Positions 1 through 6,539 of a stretch of 14,540 nucleotides of DNA are shown here, in pieces (positions within the stretch are counted from its first letter, which is position 1; every line of letters begins with the position of its first letter). Both the position numbers and the translations under genes were made by a program. The notes beneath the pieces are model-generated. The model saw nothing but the letters and a program-made list of their open reading frames with translations. It ran no database searches and had not been told where the DNA came from. Source of the DNA: CAZDYI01 sp964509765 (lineage in GTDB: Bacteria > Pseudomonadota > Gammaproteobacteria > Tethybacterales > Tethybacteraceae); the NCBI GenBank assembly GCA_964509765.1, contig CAZDYI010000128.1:1-14540 (forward strand), written 5' to 3'.

Positions 1-363
1 TCGATCGACTCGCAGGACACCTCCGTCAGGGCGGTCGAGGACGTGCGCCCCGGGGACTGCATCGGCGACGTCGGCCCCGAGACGGTCAAGGCCGTGCTGT
101 CCGAGGTCGAAGGCGCCGGGACGATCATCTGGAACGGAGCGCTCGGCGTGTTCGAGAACGACGCGCTGTCAGGAGGGACCAAGGCGCTCGCAGCGGCGGT
201 CGCGGACTCCGACGCGTTCTCGATCGCCGGCGGCGGCGAGACGGTGGCCGCGGCGAAGCTGTACGGCGTGGCCGGCGACGTCTCCTGGCTGTCGACGGGA
301 GGCGGAGCGTTCCTCGAGTTCGTCGAGGGCAAGGAGCTGCCGGGGCTGGCCGCCCTCGGCTGA
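1..363 (+). CDS. pgk: Phosphoglycerate kinase, C-terminal 120 residues (5' end outside window)
   Basis: This is the C-terminal (nucleotide-binding) end of phosphoglycerate kinase, the cytosolic glycolytic enzyme interconverting 1,3-bisphosphoglycerate + ADP and 3-phosphoglycerate + ATP. The frame is open from base 1 and ends with TGA at 361-363. Seen in order: a DVGPETV segment, TIIWNGALGVFE (WNGPMGVFE in most family members), a GGGET glycine loop, and the C-terminal signature STGGGAFLEFVEGKELPG. These are diagnostic for PGK and the order is intact. The change of PM to AL in the WNG motif is mild. The gene runs toward ftsK, whose GTG lies 21 bases after this stop. The start and N-terminal domain lie outside the window. 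Confidence 0.96.
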   Translation, partial: SIDSQDTSVRAVEDVRPGDCIGDVGPETVKAVLSEVEGAGTIIWNGALGVFENDALSGGTKALAAAVADSDAFSIAGGGETVAAAKLYGVAGDVSWLSTGGGAFLEFVEGKELPGLAALG

Positions 364-384
364 CCCCAGGCGCAATACCGGACT

Positions 385-2652
385 GTGGCCAAGACCAACC
401 CGTTCAACCTGATCGGCGAGGCCGTGGTGATCATCGCCGCGGTGCTCGGCGTCTACCTGTTCATCAGCCTGGCCTCCTACGAGCCGGACGACCTGGCCGG
501 CGGAGCCGAGTCCGTCGCGAACCTCGGCGGCAGCTGGGGGGCGTCCATCGCGCACGCCCTGCTCCTGACCTTCGGGCGCTCATCGTACGTCGCGATCCTC
601 GTCGTGATCTACTGGCTGTGGATCGTCGTCGGTCTTTCGCGCGAGGCCGAGTTCAGCTTGTACTCCGCGGCGAGCTCGCTGTTCGGGATGCTCCTGCTTC
701 TGATCACGACGAGCGGCATCGAGGCCCTGCGGATGTACGGCGGCTACGAGCTGCTGCCGTACGAGAAGGGCAGCGGAGGCTGGCTCGGCTACAACTTCAC
801 CAAGTCCCTGTACGCCGTGCTCGGCTTCCAGGGCTCGACACTTATCCTCGTGGGGCTGTGGATCGTCAGCCTTTCGCTGTACGCGCTGTTCTCCTGGACC
901 GAGGTCTGCGAGACGATCGGCGACTGGATCGGAGTGATCTGGCTCAAGCACCGCGAGCGCGTGCTGTCCGCCGCCAAGGCCCTCGGCTCGCTGGCGCCCG
1001 CGGGCGGCCAGTCGCGGCGCGAGGAGGAATCCGGCCGGCGCCCGCCGCTCGTCCGCCCGGCGCGCGCAAGGGCGTCTGCAAGGAAGAAGCGCACCCGCAC
1101 CGCGGCCGCCGAGCCCACGCTGAGCCCCGGGGCCTCGCTCGAGCCGGAGAAGGCCAAGCCCGCTCCGAAGCCGAAGAGGAAGGAAGGCAGCGACGGCTCC
1201 GCGCAGGAGCACGAGCCCCCGCCGACCGACCTCCTTGCGACCGCGACAGAGAAGGTCGTCACGATGAGCGACGAGGAGCTCCACGAGCTGGCGTCCACCA
1301 TCGAGTCGAAGCTCAAGGAGTTCGGCGTCGAGGCCGAGGTCGTCGACATCCACCCCGGCCCGGTCGTCACCCGCTACGAGATCAGGCCTGCGACCGGCGT
1401 GAAGGGCTCGCAGGTGATGAACCTGGTCCGCGACCTGTCGCGCGCCCTGTCGGTCACGAACATCAGGGTTCTCGAGACGATCGCCGGCAAGACGACGATG
1501 GGCCTCGAGGTCCCCAACGCCCAGCGCGCCGAGGTCACCCTCAGCGACGTGATCAACTCGCCGCAGTACCTCGGCAGCAGCAGCCCGCTCACGCTCGCCA
1601 TCGGCAAGGACATCTCGGGCGAGGTATTCGTCGCCGACCTCGCAGGCATGCCGCACCTGCTGGTGGCGGGGACAACCGGCTCGGGCAAGTCGGTGCAGAT
1701 CAACTCGATGATCCTGTCGATCCTTTACAAGAGCACGCCCGACGAGGTGCGGATGATCCTGATCGACCCGAAGGTCGTCGAGCTCGCGCCGTTCAACGAC
1801 CTGCCCCACCTGCTCGCGCCCGTTGTCACCGACATGAACGTCGTTCCCACGGTGCTTACGTGGTGCGTGGCCGAGATGGAGCGGCGCTACCAGCTCATGG
1901 CGCGGCTCGGGACGAGGAACCTCGCCGGGCTCAACGAGGCGATCGACAAGGGCGCAAAGGACCCCGAGGCCGAGGAGGGCGAGGAGCTCGACAAGCTGCC
2001 TCTGATTGTCGTGGTCGTCGACGAGCTCGCGGACCTGATGGCGGTCGCCGGAAAGAAGGTAGAGCAGCTCATCAGCCGCCTCGCGCAAAAGGCCCGCGCG
2101 GCCGGCATCCACCTGATCCTCGCGACGCAGCGCCCGTCGGTCGACGTCCTTACCGGGCTGATCAAGGCAAACGTCCCGAGCCGGATCGCCTTCCAGGTCT
2201 CGTCAAGGATCGACTCGCGGACGATACTCGACCAGGGCGGGGCCGAGGCGCTGCTCGGCAAGGGCGACCTGCTCTACCTGCCGACGGGTTCTCCTGAGCT
2301 CGTCAGGGTGCACGGCGCCTTCGTCTCAGACGATGAGGTAAAGAAGGTCACAGAGCACCTGCGCAACACGGGCCCCGAGACAGAGAAGGTCGACTTTTCC
2401 GTCCAGGCCCCGGCCGCCGCCGCGGTCGGAGGCGGCGATCCGGGCGGGGAAAAGGACCCGCTCTACGACCAGGCCGTCGAGGTGGTGCTCAACAACAACA
2501 GGATATCGATCTCGCTGGTGCAGCGGCACCTGCGCATCGGCTACAACCGCGCGGCCCGGCTCATCGAGGACATGGAGCGCGCCGGGCTGATATCGCCGAT
2601 GGACGCGACCGGCAACCGCAAGGTCCTCGCACCGGGCGAGGCGGAAGGCTAG
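385..2652 (+). CDS. ftsK: DNA translocase FtsK (septal, SpoIIIE/FtsK family)
   Basis: 755 residues, GTG start. FtsK is a septum-anchored ATP-driven DNA pump that clears chromosome termini and activates XerCD recombination at dif. Visible parts: about four hydrophobic membrane segments in residues 10-32, 56-84, 92-112 and 142-170; a basic, Pro/Ala-rich linker at about 200-285, shorter than in E. coli FtsK; an alpha/beta motor domain with Walker A AGTTGSGKS (428-436) and Walker B IVVVVDELAD (541-550), followed by LATQRPSVDVLTG and SSRIDSRTILD; and a C-terminal winged-helix gamma domain (about 691-750, YDQAVEVVLNNNRISISLVQ) that in relatives reads KOPS and contacts XerD. No strong Shine-Dalgarno precedes the GTG, but no better start fits the first membrane segment. 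The stop lies only 10 bp from that of the convergent prenyl synthase. Confidence 0.96.
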   Translation: MAKTNPFNLIGEAVVIIAAVLGVYLFISLASYEPDDLAGGAESVANLGGSWGASIAHALLLTFGRSSYVAILVVIYWLWIVVGLSREAEFSLYSAASSLFGMLLLLITTSGIEALRMYGGYELLPYEKGSGGWLGYNFTKSLYAVLGFQGSTLILVGLWIVSLSLYALFSWTEVCETIGDWIGVIWLKHRERVLSAAKALGSLAPAGGQSRREEESGRRPPLVRPARARASARKKRTRTAAAEPTLSPGASLEPEKAKPAPKPKRKEGSDGSAQEHEPPPTDLLATATEKVVTMSDEELHELASTIESKLKEFGVEAEVVDIHPGPVVTRYEIRPATGVKGSQVMNLVRDLSRALSVTNIRVLETIAGKTTMGLEVPNAQRAEVTLSDVINSPQYLGSSSPLTLAIGKDISGEVFVADLAGMPHLLVAGTTGSGKSVQINSMILSILYKSTPDEVRMILIDPKVVELAPFNDLPHLLAPVVTDMNVVPTVLTWCVAEMERRYQLMARLGTRNLAGLNEAIDKGAKDPEAEEGEELDKLPLIVVVVDELADLMAVAGKKVEQLISRLAQKARAAGIHLILATQRPSVDVLTGLIKANVPSRIAFQVSSRIDSRTILDQGGAEALLGKGDLLYLPTGSPELVRVHGAFVSDDEVKKVTEHLRNTGPETEKVDFSVQAPAAAAVGGGDPGGEKDPLYDQAVEVVLNNNRISISLVQRHLRIGYNRAARLIEDMERAGLISPMDATGNRKVLAPGEAEG

Positions 2653-2662
2653 GAGGCCTGAC

Positions 2663-3652
2663 TCACTTCACCCTGTTTACGCACCTGTCGACCATGGTGC
2701 GCAGCATCAGCGAGAAGTCGCACTCGGGCAGCGAGGCTAGCTCGGCGAGAGCCGACCCGGCGATCCTCCTGGCCTCGGCGCGGGCCTCGTCGACGGCTCC
2801 GAGCCGTTCCAGGACCTCGCGCGCCTTCTCAAAGCTTCCGTCCAACTCCCTGTCATTGCGCAGCTTTTCTAGCGCCGCTCTGTCCCTCTTGCTGGCGGAC
2901 TCCATGCCGATGATCAGCGGCAGGGTCGCCTTGCCCTCGAGGAAGTCCATCCCCGGGCGCTTGCCGGTGTCCTTCTCGATCCCGGTGTAGTCGATGCAGT
3001 CGTCGGTCACCTGGAAGGCCATCCCGAGCTTGTAGCCGAACGAGCGCATCGGCCCGACCATCTCCTCCGCGCCCGTCGCGACCGGGCCCGAGGCCGCGCA
3101 CGCGGAGAAAAGCGCCGCGGTCTTGCGCCGGATGGTCTCGTAGTACTCGTCCCGCGTCGGCAGCCGCTCCTTGTTCTGCAGCTGCATGACCTCGCCCTCG
3201 GCAAGCGAGTTTGTCGCGTCGGCGATCTCGGCGAGCAAGCTGACGTTGCCGATCCGGCAGAGCATCTGCGATGCGCGCGAGTACAGGAAGTCGCCCGCGA
3301 GCACCGCGGCGTCGTTGCCGAACTCGAAGTTGACCGAGCTCCTGTCGCGCCGCTTCGTCGCCTCGTCGATGATGTCGTCGTGTATCAGCGCGGCGAGGTG
3401 GATCATCTCCATCGCAGCAGCGACCTCGTTGCACTGCTCGCGCACCAGCCCGCACCAGTCGCAGCTTACGTGGGCGACCAGCGCGCGCAGGCCCTTTCCG
3501 CCGCCGAGGCTGTGCTCGAGCATCCGGCCGACCTTGGCGACGTCCGTCCCGACGCTGTCTGTGACGGTCGCGCGGATCATCCGCAGGCGCTGGACCCGCG
3601 ACGCGCACGGGCGGTCCCGGATCTGTGGCTCCTGTACGGCAGGCTCGGTCAT
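2663..3652 (-). CDS. ispB: trans-Polyprenyl diphosphate synthase (IspB/HepT-like, long chain)
   Basis: 329 residues. It condenses isopentenyl diphosphate onto an allylic diphosphate to make the long all-trans prenyl side chain of respiratory quinones. Seen: the GGKGLR substrate-binding motif (51-56; the usual following Pro is Ala), the first Asp-rich motif DDIID (92-96) followed by RR at 101-102, AVLAGDFLYSRA (116-127), KTAALF (178-183), and the second Asp-rich motif DDCID (217-221) inside FQVTDDCIDYTGIEKDTGK. Ala residues at positions -4 and -5 before the first motif argue for a long (C30 or longer) product rather than FPP/GGPP; the exact chain length is not determinable. The start ATG at 3652 has a GGAGAGG ribosome site 2 bases upstream (GGAG core 5 bases away). 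It lies 37 bp after proB on the same strand and is probably the last gene of the rplU operon. Confidence 0.9.
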   Translation of the reverse strand: MTEPAVQEPQIRDRPCASRVQRLRMIRATVTDSVGTDVAKVGRMLEHSLGGGKGLRALVAHVSCDWCGLVREQCNEVAAAMEMIHLAALIHDDIIDEATKRRDRSSVNFEFGNDAAVLAGDFLYSRASQMLCRIGNVSLLAEIADATNSLAEGEVMQLQNKERLPTRDEYYETIRRKTAALFSACAASGPVATGAEEMVGPMRSFGYKLGMAFQVTDDCIDYTGIEKDTGKRPGMDFLEGKATLPLIIGMESASKRDRAALEKLRNDRELDGSFEKAREVLERLGAVDEARAEARRIAGSALAELASLPECDFSLMLRTMVDRCVNRVK

Positions 3653-3654
3653 GG

Positions 3655-3661
3655 CCTCTCC
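3655..3661 (-). promoter_or_regulatory. Ribosome binding site GGAGAGG of the prenyl synthase gene
   Basis: On the minus strand GGAGAGG is followed by CC and then the ATG at 3652. This supports that ATG over the internal Met25 and shows the gene has its own translation signal downstream of proB. Confidence 0.6.
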
Positions 3662-3689
3662 AATTGTAGGGGCTGGAACGGGCGCCCCG

Positions 3690-4808
3690 TCAGTCGACCA
3701 GGCTTACCAGGTTGTCCTTGTGGATCGCCTCGTGGGCGACGAGCTGCCCGAGGATGCCCTCGATCTCGTCGGTCTGCTTGCGCGCGATCAGCGACATCTC
3801 GTGCGAGCCGTAGTTGACCATCCCCTGCGCGACGAGGGTCCCGTCCGGCGCGACGCACTCGACCACGTCGCCGCGCTCGAAGGTGCCGGTCACGCCGATC
3901 ACCCCGACCGGAAGCAGGCTCTTGTCGTCCTTGCACACCGCCTTGGCCGCGCCCTTGTCGATCATCAGGCTTCCGCGCGCCTTGGCGCAGGTCGCGAGCC
4001 AGCGCTCCTTGGCGCGCATCCTCAGCGGCGGCGCGCGCAGGAGCGTGCCGACGCCCTCGCCCGCGAGGATCCTGCAGATCACGTCCGGCGAGCGGCCGTC
4101 CGCGATCACGCAGTGCGCCCCGCTGTTGGCGGCGATGCGGGCCGCGTCGAGCTTGCGGGTCATTCCTCCCGAGCCGAGCCCGGTGCCCGACTCGTCGACC
4201 AGGTAGTCGCGCAGCGACGGGTCGGTCGCGTCGCCCTCCCCGAGCAGCACGCCGCCCTTGAGGTCCGAGTACAGGCCCTCGACGTCGGTCAGGATGATGA
4301 GCAGGTTCGCCTCGAGCAGGTTCGTGAGCTCGGCGGCCAGGCGGTCGTTGTCGCCGAAGCGCCGCTCGCGGTTGGCGATCGCGTCGTCCTCGTTGACCAC
4401 CGGCAGGAAGCCGATCTCCTGGAGCCGCAGCAGCGTGAGGCGGGCGTTGAGGTAGATCGACCGGTCGGCGAGCTCCTCGGCGGTCATCAGCATCTGCGCG
4501 GGACGGAAGCCCAGCGGCGAGAGGACCCGCTCGTAGGTCGAAAACAGGCCGATCTGCCCGACCGCGGCCGCTACGTGGAGGTCGATGAGGTCCGCGGGGC
4601 GGCTCTTCCAGCCGATCGCGGACAGGCCCGCGGACACCGCGCCGGACGAAACCAGCACCAGCTGCCTGCACCGCTCCCGGACCTCCGCGAGCTGGCGGCC
4701 GATGTCCGCGACGTACTCCTCGTTGACCGACAGGTCGTCGCGGGCGAGCAGGCTCGAGCCTATCTTGACGACGAACCTGGTGTGCCCCTTTATCTCCTCA
4801 CGCGACAC
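3690..4808 (-). CDS. proB: Glutamate 5-kinase (with PUA domain)
   Basis: 372 residues. Glutamate 5-kinase phosphorylates L-glutamate with ATP, the first step of proline synthesis, and is normally feedback-inhibited by proline. The frame stays open far upstream, into obg, so the start was chosen by homology and ribosome site: GTG 4808 gives SREEIKGHTRFVVKIGSS, the usual N-terminus, with GGGAGG 6 bases before it. Amino-acid-kinase motifs: VVKIGSSLL (13-21), VLVSSGAVSAG (51-61), VVNEDDAI (137-144), FGDNDRLAA (151-159), ILTDVEGLY (172-180) and GTGLGSGGMTRKLDAA (208-223). A C-terminal PUA domain (about 279-355) matches the E. coli-type long form; total length is typical. It overlaps the end of obg by 11 bases, suggesting translational coupling. 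proA is not in the window. Confidence 0.95.
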   Translation of the reverse strand: MSREEIKGHTRFVVKIGSSLLARDDLSVNEEYVADIGRQLAEVRERCRQLVLVSSGAVSAGLSAIGWKSRPADLIDLHVAAAVGQIGLFSTYERVLSPLGFRPAQMLMTAEELADRSIYLNARLTLLRLQEIGFLPVVNEDDAIANRERRFGDNDRLAAELTNLLEANLLIILTDVEGLYSDLKGGVLLGEGDATDPSLRDYLVDESGTGLGSGGMTRKLDAARIAANSGAHCVIADGRSPDVICRILAGEGVGTLLRAPPLRMRAKERWLATCAKARGSLMIDKGAAKAVCKDDKSLLPVGVIGVTGTFERGDVVECVAPDGTLVAQGMVNYGSHEMSLIARKQTDEIEGILGQLVAHEAIHKDNLVSLVD

Positions 4809-5832
4809 CGGCGCCCTCCCTTTCGCGGACCAGGCCCGCTGCGATCCCGACGAGCTCCGACACCCCCGTTCCGGCGACAGTCCCCAGGGCGTGGCAGCGC
4901 ACGCCTCCGACCCTGTCCGACACGCTGTCGACCAGGCCGCCGACGCTGCCCTCCGGCAGCAGGTCGACCTTCGACAGCGCAACCACGCGCGGCTTGTCGA
5001 GCATGCCCTCCTGCCCGGACTCGCCGAGCTCCGCGAGCAGCCGGTCGTGCTGCTCGGCGATCGACCCCGGGTCGCCGCTCGATGCGTCGACGAAGTGCAG
5101 GAGCGCAGTCGTGCGCGAGGCGTGGCGCAGGAAGCGCGTGCCGAGCCCGGCCCCGGACGCGGCCCCGCCGATGATCCCGGGCAGGTCGGCGAAGGTGAGC
5201 TGCGAGAAGTCCTCGAGCTCCACGACGCCGAGCTGCGGCTTGAGGGTCGTGAACGGGTAGGCCCCGGTCTCGACCTCGGTCCCGGCGACCGCGTTGAGGA
5301 ACGTCGACTTGCCCGCGTTCGGCAGGCCGACGAGCCCGACGTCCGCCAGCAGGCGCAGGGTGAGCCGGAAGGTCTGGCAGTCGCCCTCCTCGCCCGGGGT
5401 GAACTCGGTCGGGGTCCGGTTGGTCGACGACTTGTAGGTGAGGTTGCCGCGGCCGCCGAGCCCGCCGCGCACGAGCAGGACCCGCTTGCCGTCCTCGAGC
5501 AGCGACGCATGCAGGGCGCCGGTCACCTCGTCGCGGACGTCGGTCCCGACCGGCATCTTGAGCACCAGGTCCTCGCCGTCGGCGCCGTGCTTGCCGTTCG
5601 ATCCGCCGCGCCCGCCGGCGCCTGCGCGGTGCCTGCGTGACGAGACGAAGTCGTGCAGCGAGTTGACCCCGAGGTCGGCCGCGGCGTACACGTCGCCGCC
5701 GTTTCCGCCGTTTCCGCCGTCGGGCCCGCCCTTCGGGCGGCGCTTGGTCCTGCGGAAGCTAGCCGAGCCGCTGCCGCCCCGGCCGCCTGCGACCTCAATC
5801 ACGGTTTCGTCCAGGAACGATTTCCTGCCCAT
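4798..5832 (-). CDS. obg: GTPase Obg/CgtA
   Basis: 344 residues. Obg is an essential ribosome-associated GTPase involved in 50S maturation and stress signalling. Seen: a glycine-rich Obg fold (1-160, with runs such as GGPDGGNGGNGGD and GAGGRGGSNG), then the G domain with G1 GLPNAGKST (169-177), TTLKPQLG (195-202) in switch I and G3 ADLPG (215-219). The G4 motif reads SKVD (287-290) instead of NKxD, and the G5 region reads HALGTVAGTG (314-323) rather than a clean SAxxG. The protein ends soon after the G domain, so the optional C-terminal domain is absent, as in short Obg proteins. The start ATG 5832 matches the family N-terminus, though no strong ribosome site is visible. It follows rpmA by 26 bp, the usual L21-L27-Obg arrangement. 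Confidence 0.95.
   Translation of the reverse strand: MGRKSFLDETVIEVAGGRGGSGSASFRRTKRRPKGGPDGGNGGNGGDVYAAADLGVNSLHDFVSSRRHRAGAGGRGGSNGKHGADGEDLVLKMPVGTDVRDEVTGALHASLLEDGKRVLLVRGGLGGRGNLTYKSSTNRTPTEFTPGEEGDCQTFRLTLRLLADVGLVGLPNAGKSTFLNAVAGTEVETGAYPFTTLKPQLGVVELEDFSQLTFADLPGIIGGAASGAGLGTRFLRHASRTTALLHFVDASSGDPGSIAEQHDRLLAELGESGQEGMLDKPRVVALSKVDLLPEGSVGGLVDSVSDRVGGVRCHALGTVAGTGVSELVGIAAGLVREREGAGVA
4815..4820 (-). promoter_or_regulatory. Ribosome binding site GGGAGG that fixes the proB start
   Basis: GGGAGG on the minus strand lies 6 bases before GTG 4808, inside the last codons of obg. It decides the proB start, because no stop codon separates the proB frame from a long open stretch further upstream. 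Confidence 0.65.
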
Positions 5833-5858
5833 TTTCGACAGCCCTTGCGGGCCCCGCC

Positions 5859-6125
5859 TCAGGAGGCCGCCGCGGGTTCTATGGTCACGCTGCGGCGCTT
5901 GAACTTGCCGCCCTTGTGGAAGCGGACCTTGCCCTCGACGAGGGCGAACAGCGTGTGGTCCTTGCCCATCCCGACGTTGTGCCCGGGATAGAAGCGCGTT
6001 CCGCGCTGGCGGACGATGATGCTGCCGGGGCTGACGAGCTCGCCGCCGTAGGCCTTGATCCCGAGGTACTTCGGGTTCGAGTCGCGCCCGTTGCGGCTCG
6101 AGCCGCCGGCCTTCTTGTGCGCCAC
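5859..6125 (-). CDS. rpmA: 50S ribosomal protein L27 (bL27)
   Basis: 88 residues, GTG start. L27 reaches toward the peptidyl-transferase centre of the large ribosomal subunit. The sequence opens with the family signature AHKKAGGSSRNGRDS, followed by KYLGIKAYGG, GSIIVRQRGTRFYPG and NVGMGKDHTLFAL, and ends after a basic KGGKFKRR stretch. Length is normal. There is no N-terminal cleavage extension of the Firmicutes type, because the sequence begins directly at AHKKAGG. The start lies 4 bases after the rplU stop, so the two are almost certainly co-transcribed and coupled. Confidence 0.97.
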   Translation of the reverse strand: MAHKKAGGSSRNGRDSNPKYLGIKAYGGELVSPGSIIVRQRGTRFYPGHNVGMGKDHTLFALVEGKVRFHKGGKFKRRSVTIEPAAAS

Positions 6126-6129
6126 GGCC

Positions 6130-6453
6130 CTAGGCCCCCGCCTCGATCCCGGTTATCCGGATGCGGCTCAGCTCGGAGCGGTGCCCGCGAGTCCTGCGGT
6201 ACTTCTTCCGGCGGCGCATCTTGAACACCCTGACCTTGGCGCCGCGGTAGTGCTCGATGACCTCGGCGCTCACCTTGGCGTCCTTGATCCCGGGGTTGCC
6301 GAGCTTGACGTCGTCGCCGTCCTCGATCATCAGGACCCGGTCGTAGACTACGCTCGAGCCGGGCTCGGCCTTGACGCGGTCGACCTCGAGGACCTCGCCC
6401 TGGCGCACGCGCAGCTGCGTGCCGGAGGCGATTATGGTAGCCTTCATGCTCAT
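6130..6453 (-). CDS. rplU: 50S ribosomal protein L21 (bL21)
   Basis: 107 residues. L21 is a large-subunit ribosomal protein that binds 23S rRNA. The N-terminus is MSMKATIIASGTQLRV, where most L21 proteins read YAIIxTGGKQYRV. The conserved middle and the strongly basic C-terminal motif KMRRRKKYRRTRGHRSELSRIRI (78-100 region) identify it. ATG 6453 and ATG 6447 are both possible starts; neither has a good Shine-Dalgarno. A promoter candidate (-35 GCTCAA and -10 ATTTTA on the plus strand, 6467-6496) would put the transcript start only 7-13 bases before these codons. It is the first gene of the rplU-rpmA-obg-proB-prenyl synthase run. Confidence 0.94.
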   Translation of the reverse strand: MSMKATIIASGTQLRVRQGEVLEVDRVKAEPGSSVVYDRVLMIEDGDDVKLGNPGIKDAKVSAEVIEHYRGAKVRVFKMRRRKKYRRTRGHRSELSRIRITGIEAGA

Positions 6454-6466
6454 GTGAAGCAGGCGG

Positions 6467-6496
6467 ATTTTACCATCTTTCCAAGTTTCAGCTCAA
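6467..6496 (-). promoter_or_regulatory. Candidate sigma70-type promoter for the rplU operon
   Basis: Minus strand: TTGAGC (6491-6496), an 18-base spacer, then TAAAAT (6467-6472). It is the only place near rplU where both elements resemble consensus. The predicted start near 6460 leaves a leader of only about 7 bases before ATG 6453, too short for a long structured L21 leader. Confidence 0.5.
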
Positions 6497-6502
6497 GCCG
6501 GG

Positions 6503-6537
6503 CGTTTCACGATAACTCATCTCTATGAGCCGAAACG
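6503..6537. other. Interrupted stem-loop between the methyltransferase stop and the rplU promoter
   Basis: Outer arms CGTTTC (6503-6508) and GAAACG (6532-6537) pair over 6 bp. Inner arms CTCAT (6516-6520) and ATGAG (6525-6529) pair over 5 bp with a CTCT loop; an internal loop of 7 and 2 bases separates them. No T-run follows on either strand, so it is not a standard intrinsic terminator. It lies directly after the methyltransferase stop and could slow read-through or protect the 3' end. Confidence 0.35.
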
Positions 6538-6539
6538 GG

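Noticed and set aside
580..2112. Long open frame on the minus strand opposite ftsK
   Set aside because: It is antisense to a motif-complete FtsK; its composition is low-complexity and Arg/Ala/Asp/Leu-rich, a by-product of high GC at third codon positions.
3171..5174. Very long plus-strand open frame across prenyl synthase, proB and obg
   Set aside because: It crosses three recognisable minus-strand genes and shows no domain motif; it is a GC shadow.
6454..6539. Structured L21 leader autoregulatory RNA upstream of rplU
   Set aside because: The best promoter leaves a leader of only about 7 bases and the hairpin at 6503-6537 lies upstream of that promoter.
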